Below, piece after piece: positions 55,491-64,000 of a stretch of DNA of 64,000 nucleotides. Position numbers and translations under genes: made by a program. Below the pieces are notes generated by a model that was given only the letters and a program-made list of their open reading frames with translations, did no database searches and was not told where the DNA came from. The stretch covers positions 434,001 to 498,000 of the forward strand of contig BDSL01000070.1 of NCBI GenBank assembly GCA_003116995.1. Direction: 5' to 3'. The stretch's first letter is position 1, and the number at the start of each line of letters is the position of its first letter. Source of the stretch: Yamagishiella unicocca. Its lineage: Eukaryota > Chlorophyta > Chlorophyceae > Chlamydomonadales > Volvocaceae.

Positions 55491-58400
55491 ATGTCAAAGC
55501 GCCCGAAGGACCCGGATGCGTTTGAGCGGAAGGTCAGGCCGATCTACGATGCGTTGGACTCCCGGAACTGGAAGGTGCGGATTTGGGCCACCTCGCTGCT
55601 GCACAGCTCTGTCGCCGCAGCGACGGCGCGCCCGGTCGGCGTGCGCTGCGTAATCACACGGGCGCTGGGCCCACGCGGACCACTGGTCTCCATGGCAGGG
55701 TGCTCTCAAGCTTTGTCAGCAAGCGTTGCAAAAGTACCCTGACAACGAGCTGGTAAAGGTACTAAAGGCCATCGGATTGGATCGGAGCGGCAAGCGCGAA
55801 GAAGCAAACCAGGTTCGTAATTTTCCCGCTACGTCGAGATCTTTCAACGGCCGCCCAACTGCGTGCGTTAGACGTCGAGTTCCTTTGACACTGGGTTGAG
55901 TTGCGGGCGGCGAGCAGGTCGGGCCGGTCAGCTCCCCCCTCTCTCACACCATGAGCTGACGTCTAAGGGGTGGCGTGGGAAGGTGTGAAGGCGTGTGAAG
56001 GCCTGAAGGCGTGAAGGTGGGAAGGTGGGAAGGTGGGAAGGCGTGGGAAGATATGAGGCGGCGGGAGGGGCCCACAACCTGGCCAACCGCACCCTCAGGC
56101 GGGCCGAAGGAAACCACATGCCGCCATACACTGGTTCCGGTACCCACCTTGCGCCAACCTCCCCTCGTCGATTCGCCATCCGCGGAACTTGGGAAGGGGG
56201 GGTGCGCCACCGCGACCCCCCCCCGGCCTTGACCGCAGTCACTGCCTCGGACACGAACACAGACCCCCTACCCTTACGCCATCCCTTCCCTCCCGCCGGA
56301 ACCCGCCCGCCTCTCGCCCCTCCACCATGTCCCATCCCGCCCACCTCTGCAGTCATCATTGCCCCATCCTGCCCCCACCCACATCCCACCACCCCACCAC
56401 GGGTGGGGTCTTGCGTCCACGGGTCTTCCTCGAAGCCACCCCACCACCCGGGCCTACCCCCCCCCCGCCCCCTCCAGGTAGTTGATGAGGTGGCCGCCAC
56501 CAACTGCATTGACGAGCAGGTGCTCCGGCTGGCCGCCATGGTGCTCCGCGCGTCTGGCCGCCTGACCGCCATAACCCGCATGTACGAGGCGGCAGCAGCG
56601 GCGGCGGCGGCGCAGGTGGGAGGGGAGCTGGCGCTGCTGCTGCTGCACGAGGTGTTTGGGGCGCACGTCAGGTGGGGGCCGGGAGGGGGGGGGCGGGAGG
56701 GGGGGAAAGGGAGGAGGGAAGGAGGGAAGGGAGGGGGAGGTATGGGAGGAGGGAAGGAGGGAAGGGAGGGGGAAGGGAAGGGGGGGTTGGCGGGAGGGGA
56801 GGGGAGGAGGGGGGTGGGGGAGAAGGGGGGGGGGAAGGGCAGGAGGAAAGGGGTGATCACCGGGAGGGTGGTGACAGCGGCGGTGGGAAGCATGAGGTGT
56901 TTGGGGCGTGAGTCAGGCGGGGAAAGAGGGCCAGGGGCGCAACAGGGGCAGGCACACGAAAGACTGCATAGAGCTGCTCTAGCCTTTCCTGATGGCGGGT
57001 CTGGATCTGCGGCTTGCTCGTGATCTGGGAATCGAATATGGCGGCCCGTACCACCGCCGATGCGCTCGCCGCCGCCGCCGTCGTACGATGCTCGTCGCTG
57101 CTGTCGTACGACGCAGGGAGTCCAACTTCGTCAAGCAGCAGCAGGTGGCTCTGCGGCTGGGCAAGGCGGCGGTGGGCGCCACTGCGGCACTGGCGGCGGG
57201 CGGCATCACGGCCGAGCGGTACGGCTGGTGGGTGGTGATGAGCATACTGCTGCAGGCGCGGGCGGCGCTGCGGGCGCGGGCCAGTGGGGTGGCGGCGCCG
57301 CCGGGGCAGGTGCCGGCGGTGGCGCTGGAGCCGGAGCGCCTGCTGGCGCTGGCGGAGGGCATGATATCCCGGCAGGTGGGGGGGAGGGGGACGGGGAGGG
57401 GGGAGGGCGGGGAAGGGGGGAGGTTAATCGACGTGAAAGGGGTCGCGAAGGGCGGCGTTCCGTTTGAGAAGGTCGTGCAGTTCGTATCACGAAGCGTCGC
57501 AGCCGGGCGGCAGCACGGCCCGCCCCCACTCGCACTTCGGTGGCCTAAAGCCCTAAAACCCTGACCGCCCCCCTTCCCCGACATCCCCCCTTCCTTTGTT
57601 TTTTTAAATTCATCCGCGGGTCTTCCCCGACACCCCCCTCCTTTGCTCCCCCCAGGCCTCCAAGGACGGGCGGCTGGAGGGCTATGAGGCGCTCATGGTG
57701 TATGTGGACGTCATGCTGGCGCAGGTGGGGCGGTGGGGCGGGAGGGGGGAGTAGGTGCTGGCGCAGGTCGGGTGGTGAGGCGGGAGGGTGAGGGGGGCCG
57801 GGGGAGAGGGGTGGGCCGGGGGAGAGGGGTGGGCCGGGGGAGAGGGGTGGGCCGGGGGAGAGGGGTGGGGGAGAGGGGTGGGGGAGAGGGGTGGGGGAGA
57901 GGGGTGGGGGAGAGGGGTGGGCCGGGGGAGAGGGGTGGGCCGGGGGAGAGGGGTGGGCCGGGGGAGAGGGGTGGGGGAGAGGGGTGGGCCGGGGGAGAGG
58001 GCTGGGGGAGAGGGGTGGGGGAGAGGGATGGGTAGGTGGCTGACGGCTGTATCTCGGTGTATGCCCCGGCCTGCCTTGCGAGTGAGAGGCCACTGTGTAT
58101 CCACACTGGCACACCTCCATTCAGGGCGATCACACCTTGGCACCCCTAGCTGCCTACCCCTCCTCAACCCCTACCCCCCGTCGTCCCCCCCCCACACACT
58201 TCGCGTCCAGGTGTCCGAAGGCAATGCACACGCCACACTTCCCATGTCGCGTTACCGGTTCTTTTATTATAACCCCCCACACTTCCCATGTCGTGTAAGC
58301 GGGTCTCTTTTCGCCACCCCGCCCCCGTCGCTCTACGCACCTAACCACCAACCAGTAACCACCCACCACCAACCACGCCGTCGCGCCAGGGTAAGGCCCC

Positions 58401-60821
58401 CGAGGCGCTGGCGCTGGTTTCGGGGCCGATGGGCGCCACCGCCATCCGGCTACCTGCCGAGCGGCTGCAGCTGCGCGCCGTGCTGTCGGCGCTGGCGGGC
58501 GACCTGGGGGGGGCGGCGGCGCTGCTGCGGGAGGGGTTGGCGCTGAACCCGGACGACTGGGGGGCGCTGCTGCTGCTGCTGGACTGCTTGCTGCCGAGCA
58601 CGGCGGCGGGGCTCAAGAGGTGGGTGGGGGCGGGGTCGATCTGGGGACTGCTGCCGGCTGGAGGGACCACTGGCGGCTGGGGGGACTGCTGGCAGGGGGG
58701 GGGACTGCTGGCTGCTGGGCGGTCGTGGTGGTGGTGGTGGTGGTGGTGGTAGCAGCGTGACGTGATGGCCTCGTTGCGGAGCTGGCTCTGGGTGGGCAGG
58801 GCAGCCAGGGGGGGGGACTGCTGGAGGCTGGGCGGGCAGGGCAGCCAGGGGGCGGCACCCTGCGAGGCGGAGTACTGTTGTAGAGGACCTCGGCGGGAGC
58901 TATGCATGGTGGGTCTCGTCCGAGTAGGCACCGGAGAGCTCGAGGTGGAGGTGGGCGCCCAGAGCAGCGCTGCTGGTAGGGGCAGGTTTGGAGCGGCGAC
59001 GTAAGGAGGCGGGGCTGCGGTGGCCCCGACTCCGGGGGTGCGGGGCGTGGAAAAGAGAGGAGGGTGTGTGTGTTTTTGGGGTGGCGGCCCATCCGCCAAC
59101 GCGATGGGCGGTGCCAATGGCCAGGGCCCCCGAGGGGTGGACCGGCCGTGAGGGTTACGTTAGGGGGGGTCGCGAAAAGGCCCCCTTGCACATCAGCACC
59201 TGCCCGCCACCCCACTGCCGCCGCCCAAAAGGACCCAACCAACTCAACGAACCAGCTCGAGCCCCGGCCGCAGTACGTACCCTCCGTTGCCCACAAACCT
59301 TTTTCTCTCGCCAACGCGTCCATTCGTTGCTCCCCCCACCCCCTCGCAAATCCGCCCCACCCGCCTCAGGCCTCCGGCCGGCGATGCCGCCGCCGCCGCC
59401 GCCAGGTTCTTCGTTCCTCAGCACCCGCTGGTGCTCATCAGCGGGGGTGTGGCGGAGCAGCTGCCGCCCAGGGGGGTGCCGGTGCCAGGTGCGGAGGGGC
59501 AGGAGCCGGGGGGGTTCGAGGAAGACCCGTGGGTGCCCGAAAAAACCGTTTAGAACAGACGTTTTGAGATGCATGCTGGAGAACTGGGGTGGGGAGCCGG
59601 GGGGGAAGACAGGGGGCCCGGGGCTGCAGGCTGGGGGAAAGCCCGTATGCAACAAAGCCGGTGGGCGGGCCAGCAGGGACCGTTGAGCCGCCGGCCGTTG
59701 GACTGAGTGAGGCGTTGGTTGTTGGAACGGGTTGGTTATCTTCGGTTAATGCACGTGGTAGGCGCCCAGCCCGGGATGACCGACACGCAGTGGCGCGAGG
59801 AGGAGCTCGGGCGGACTAGCGGGCATGTGGCCCTTTGACGGGGAGAAGCAGGTAGCTGGCTGCACCCGCAGCCGCACCCGCAGCCGCACCGTGGATTCGC
59901 GGATGTATTTTGGCCCCCCCGCACCCGCACCGTGGGTTAGCAGATGTATTTTGCCGGCCCCCCCCCCGCACCCACACCGGTTCTTTTATTGTACCCCCCG
60001 CACCCATGCCGGCTTCCTCGAAACCCACCCATGCCGGCACCCACGGCAGACTGCGGCGGCGCCAGCTCCGAGTCGTTCTCCGAGGCCGAGGCGGTGCTGC
60101 GGGAGCTGGTGGCGCTGGGGGGAGATGACGACGCACCCGGGACCGGGGGGGACGTCCTCGCGGCGGGGGGGGACAAGGCCATGACCATGAGGGGACCGGA
60201 CCTGGCGCTGGTGAGCGGTGGGGTGGGGGTGGGGGTAGGGCGGGGTGGGGTGGTGTGGGAAGGTGGGGGAGGGTGGAGGCAGGGTGGATGTAGGGTGGAG
60301 GAGGGTGGGGGGTTGTGAGAGGAGAACCTTGGGTCGGCACTGGAAGTAAAACTGAGGAGCGGAGGGGAAGGGTGTGTATGTGGGAGGAAAGCCCGGGAGG
60401 GGAGGGGAGGGGAGGAGGGGAGGGGAGGGGATTGTGTGTGGTGGCAGCAGCGATTGCTGGCCAGCAGTGGGGAGTGCGCAACCCATCCCATCCCTGCCTA
60501 GCCCTGACCCTATGATTGTGTGGGTGCTTGGGGGGGACTAGGATTCGGGCGGGGGGAGGGGAGGAGGGCGCGTTCGGGAGGTGGCCACTCCCTCGGGCCA
60601 CTCACGCCGCCCAGTCCGCACGGCAAGTCCAAGGCGGCAGCTTCTCAGGCTGTCGTACAAACCGCCGCCTCACTGGCCGATTTGGACTCGTACTCATTCG
60701 CCGTATATCACCCTTCGCGCCGCCGCCTGGACGGGTTACGGGTGCCGCACGGGTGCCGTACAGGTGGAGCTCGCGATGAGGCGGCACCGCGCCGTCACCG
60801 CCAGCAGCAGCAGCAGCAGCG

Positions 60822-60859
<38 letters not shown>

Positions 60860-62345
60860 GACAGTGATAGCGACGGCGACGGCACGGAGGCGGCCGTGGC
60901 CGACGCCGTCCTGTCGTACTACCGCAAGTACGGCAGCCTCGTCAGCTGCGCCGTCGACCTGCGCACCTACGTCTCGCGGCTCGGCGCCGCCGCCGCGGAG
61001 CGGCTGGCGGCGGCGCTGCAGGCCGAGGCGGACGCCGCCGTTGGCGGCGGCGGCGCCGCCGCCGCCGACGGCGGCCGCGCTGCTCTGTCGCTGTTGCGGC
61101 GGCGGGTGTGTGCGGCTCAGATCCGTGACGACCTGGGGCTGCCCAGGATGCGCTCCTGCGAGGAGGGCGTGGTGCTGTCGAGGGAGATGATGGAGCTGTA
61201 CGGCACGGCGCAGCCGCTGCAGGTGCGTGCTGAGGGCGGGGGGAGGCGAGAACGGGCGAGGCGCGCACGGTGCAACATTTTTATCCGGACAATTTACTTT
61301 CTTTTATGCTGATGGAGAAACCATGGTTAACATAATTCGGAGAACAAAATAATCCGGTCGTTAGCGGCCGTCGTTAGCGAGTCGTTAGCGAGTCGTTGTC
61401 AGGGGCGCTCCTATTGACCGGTACTCGCACCGCCAAGACTTCTCTGGGTCTCTCGTCATAACGACCCGATCACCTGCCGGCCGACTTGCCGTACAGGAGG
61501 GGTTGGACGAGCGCGAGCGCGGCGCCGCCGACGAGCTTCCCGTACTGGCGGCCGCCGCACTGGTGACGTCGGCAGCGCTGGCGCCCTCCGACGCCGCCGC
61601 CGTGCCGTACATGCTGGCGGCGTACGGCGCGCTGGCCGACGCCGTACGGCAGCGGCCCTTCGGCGCCGGCATGCGCATCTCGATGGCGGCGCTGGCGGCG
61701 CTGCTGGCGGCGCCGGCGGCCGCCGCCACCCACCTGTACAAATTGGACATCAAGCACGTGCAACTGGACACCTTGGGCGGCCACCTGCTGCTGCCCGCGC
61801 TGCTGGCGTGGCCGGCTGGCGGCGCCGCCGCCGCCGCCGCCGCCGCTGGCGGCGTCCCGCCGCCAACTCCGCCCGAAGGGGGCCACCTGCTGCAGAAGGC
61901 GCTTCGTGAAGCTCGGCTGCTGTTCGACGACCACTCCAGGGATGCCGGGGAGACGCTGTTCACCGCCTACAACCACGGAATGTACACCAAGGTGCCCGGG
62001 GCGGTCGGCTGTGGTTGCAGGTGGTTGGAGGTGGTTTGCGGTGGTTGGGGGGTTGCGGCCGGGCCTGCCTAGGGAGTGCGTCCGCCCGAGGACTGCCCGA
62101 GGGGTTTGTACTTTGTAACGCGGCCGCCCCCATCCTGACGCGCGCCTTCGTTGGCGACATCCAACGAAGAAGGAGCAACCAACAACGCTTCAACGACCAA
62201 CCTCGTAACCGCAACCGCCCAACGGACAGGTCCTGGAGTTCACCGCCTTCCGGGAGCGGCTGGCTGCTTCCCACACGCTGGCGGTGGTGCGCGCAGAGGC
62301 CGCTGTGGCGGACTGCCTGCGCGGCAGTAGCGGCAGTAGCGGCAG

Positions 62346-62376
<31 letters not shown>

Positions 62377-63354
62377 AGCACCGGCGGCCCCGCCGGCGCC
62401 ACCTCGGACGGGGTGATGCCGGAGGCGATGAGGGCCGCCGCGGCCGCGGCCGCGGGCGGCCTTCCGCTTGGAGACATGCCGATTGCTGGTGGGTGGCTGG
62501 CTGGGTGGCTGGCTGGGTGGCTGGCTGGGTGGCTGGGTGGCTGGCTGGGTGGCTGGCTGGGTGGCTGGGTGGCTGGCTGGGTGGCTGGGTGGGTGGGTGG
62601 CTGGCTGGGTGGGTGGGTGGGTGGGTCGGCGGCTGGGTGGCTGGGTGGGTCGGCGGCTGGGTGGCTGGGTGCGGCGGTGGGCTAGACGCAATCTTCGGCC
62701 GCGCTACCACCCAGGCTGACCCGACCCCTTAGACCTCCCGGACCTCACCTCCCGGACCTCACCTCCCGGACCTCACCTCCCGGACCTCACCTCCCGGACC
62801 TCACCTCCCGGACCTCACCTCCCGGACCTCACCTCCCGGACCTCACCTCCCGGACCTCACCTCCCGGACCTCACCTCCCGGACCTCACCTCCCGGACCTC
62901 ACCTCCCGGACCTCACCTCCCAGACCTCACCTCCCAGACCTCACCTCCCAGACCTCACCTCCCAGACCTCACCTCCCAGACCTCACCTCCCAGACCTCAC
63001 CTCCCAGACCTCACCTCCCAGACCTCACCTCCCAGACCTCACCTCCCAGACCTCACCTCCCGGACCTCAGCCCCGGAACGACCCATGTAACCCACCGCAC
63101 CCATCTTCTCTGCTGCCAGCGACCCACCCACCACCCATCTCACTCCCCTCGCCAGCTAAAACCCTAAAACCCTGACCCCCGACCAATCTGACCCCCCCGG
63201 CCCTCTCCCCCCCAGGCTCGCTCCGCTTCAACTGGGACCTGTCCACAAGGCCCACGTGGCTGCCCCCCTGCGCCGCCACCCCGAGCCTCCACGGAGTCGA
63301 GTGGTGGCGAAGCAGGGGCCGCGCGGGGGAGATCTGCGGGCAGGGGTACGGCAG
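55491..63354 (+). CDS. NAA25: NatB N-acetyltransferase auxiliary subunit NAA25 (MDM20), 3' end unresolved
   Basis: Ribosome-associated TPR partner of the catalytic subunit NAA20; NatB acetylates Met-Asp/Glu/Asn/Gln N-termini. Exons: 55491-55574, 55699-55812, 56478-56671, 57117-57375, 57656-57724, 58390-58619, 59370-59488, 60050-60210, 60764-61222, 61497-61991, 62230-62488, 63216-63354. All joins are GT-AG and in phase, giving about 860 aa; relatives are near 950-1000. Key matches: RPIYDALDSRNWKGALKLC, LVKVLKAIGLDRSGK, GWWVVMSILLQ, LNPDDWGALLLLLDCLL, YKLDIKHVQLDTLG, FTAYNHGMYTK and EFTAFRERL. The exon 7-8 region is less conserved. After 63354 two frames compete for a further exon at 63524-63630, so the C-terminus may lie there or outside the window. 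Confidence 0.92.
56672..56860 (+). repeat. Purine-rich GGGAGG(A/G) intron tract
   Basis: About 190 bp of GGGAGGAGGGAAGGAGGGAA-type sequence directly after the NAA25 exon 3 donor. Source of several false Gly/Arg/Glu open frames. Confidence 0.85.
57783..58030 (+). repeat. 12/18-bp intronic minisatellite
   Basis: Alternating GGGGGAGAGGGGTGGGCC (18 bp) and GGGGGAGAGGGGT (12-bp period) units, about 16 in all, between NAA25 exons 5 and 6. Confidence 0.9.
58190..58320 (+). repeat. Intronic repeat motif TGTCGCGTTACCGGTTCTT
   Basis: CCATGTCGCGTTACCGGTTC and CCATGTCGTGTAAGCGGGTC occur 45 bp apart. Related motifs, in either orientation, lie in IFT121 introns at about 12416, 13460, 15017, 17166, 20110, 20213, 25240 and 26400, and at 28900 outside a gene. 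Confidence 0.6.
59514..59588 (+). repeat. Intronic dispersed repeat, copy 3
   Basis: Same 75-bp unit as in IFT121 introns (13530, 17616), here 25 bp inside the NAA25 exon 7 donor. Confidence 0.8.
60764..61222 (+). other. NAA25: NAA25 exon 9 with Ser/Gly low-complexity insert
   Basis: After VELAMRRHRAVTA the exon encodes about six Ser and twelve Gly from AGC and GGC runs (60802-60857), then an Asp/Ser stretch. It continues into the conserved LSYYRKYGSL and DLRTYV helices. A second Gly/Ala block follows (about 61038-61075). The inserts would be surface loops between TPR helices. Confidence 0.8.
62489..62690 (+). repeat. (GGCTGGGT)n intronic repeat
   Basis: Mixed GGCTGGGT and GGGT units start directly at the NAA25 exon 11 donor (GTGGGTGG). 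Gives false Gly-Trp open frames. Confidence 0.9.
62732..63068 (+). repeat. 15-bp CTCCCGGACCTCACC minisatellite
   Basis: About 22 copies. The first 13 or so carry CCCGG, the next nine carry CCCAG, and the last returns to CCCGG. NAA25 intron between exons 11 and 12. Confidence 0.97.
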
Positions 63355-63854
63355 GTACGATTGTACGGCATGCAGCAGGGGGCCGTGCGCGCGGCGACGC
63401 AATCGTCCCTGTTCTGCCCGGGAGGGAAGTGGGGGGGAGAAGGGGGGGGGAGAAGGGGGGGGAGCGCGAGACGCACGTGGCGCGCCCGCACTGTGCGCGT
63501 GCGCGTGTTGGTGGGCCGCAGCAAATCCGCGAACTCGTGCTCCGCCGAGGAAAGCTACTTTCCACCCGACAAGTACCTGTCACGTTCGCAGCGCTTAACA
63601 GCCCGGCCCGGCGACGGGAGGCAAAGGTAGTTGGAATGGACCGGTGGCGAGAGGGCTGTTGGGTAGGTCTGGAGAGCGGACGGAGAGCGAACGCGAGGGG
63701 GAGGAACTGGCCGGCTGCAGCGTTGTAGGGCCCTCCGCGCGATGTTAGTTTGATGCTCAGCCCGCCAAGTTCCGTCGCCAAAAAAACAAATCGGAAAAGT
63801 GAACTGTCCGAGCGCTGCTCGTAGCAGCCAGACACTGCGTGCCTCGCGATTCGC

Positions 63855-63912
63855 TGATTTGCTGATTTGCTGATTTGCTGATTTGCTGATTTGCTGATTT
63901 GCTGATTTGCCT
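63855..63912 (+). repeat. 8-bp GCTGATTT tandem repeat
   Basis: About seven copies of GCTGATTT. On the minus strand it translates to a false SANQQISK repeat. Confidence 0.95.
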
Positions 63913-64000
63913 CCAAACCGCGAGTTTTACTCCACGGAAAAGTGAACTGTCGCGGCGGCGCATAGCGCACGACCCCGCGACGGGAGGCGAGGCAGGGGTT

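Noticed and set aside
55928..57054. Long plus and minus frames up to 332 codons around NAA25 exons 3-4
   Set aside because: They read through purine-rich introns. Only the short phase-consistent exons match NAA25.
62732..63068. CRISPR-like or coding repeat
   Set aside because: 15-bp units without spacers inside a spliced-out intron.
63164..63970. Minus frame of 268 codons with SANQQISK repeats
   Set aside because: Translation of the 8-bp GCTGATTT repeat and of the antisense of NAA25 exon 12.

Overview
The window is nuclear DNA from a flagellated green alga. A volvocine or other chlamydomonadalean alga is the best fit. Supporting this are a complete intraflagellar-transport gene, genes split into many short exons by GC-rich, minisatellite-filled introns, a Pro-rich linker of the kind seen in algal wall proteins, and LINE and SINE debris. 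The species cannot be named from the sequence alone.

Layout. 1-6.6 kb is a graveyard of LINE fragments around a truncated protein-kinase 5' exon, with tRNA-Ala and tRNA-Gly genes at 3.65-3.81 kb. 7.05-8.95 kb (minus) is a four-exon GNAT acetyltransferase. 9.05-11.4 kb has no recognised gene but holds a foldback element. 11.38-27.81 kb (minus) is a complete 25-exon IFT121/WDR35 gene. 28.0-28.4 kb is a decayed copy of the 5' end of NAA25. 28.4-34.5 kb is repeat-derived, with LINE ends, an 81-bp solo LTR and a roughly 0.2-kb tandem array. 34.57-51.82 kb (minus) is a long gene of at least 27 exons in visibly more AT-rich DNA. It encodes a type II membrane protein with an EF-hand loop, one transmembrane helix and a large ectodomain ending in four WSC domains. 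52.28-52.80 kb is a GGGGTAACCCC minisatellite. 55.49-63.35 kb and beyond (plus) is the NatB auxiliary subunit NAA25, whose 3' end is not resolved.

How the parts relate. IFT121 (flagellar assembly) and NAA25 (co-translational N-terminal acetylation) are housekeeping genes. The NAA25 relic sits head-to-head with IFT121 about 325 bp from its start codon, and its similarity extends into the promoter. The simplest reading is that the two genes once shared a bidirectional promoter and that about 27 kb, containing the WSC receptor-like gene, now separates them. The WSC gene is the most novel item. Its four WSC domains are built from phase-1 exons that each carry the second half of one domain and the first half of the next, and all four lack the same two cysteines. 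The gene models were built by joining ORF segments at GT-AG sites with matching phase; exon lengths and phases agree throughout except where stated.
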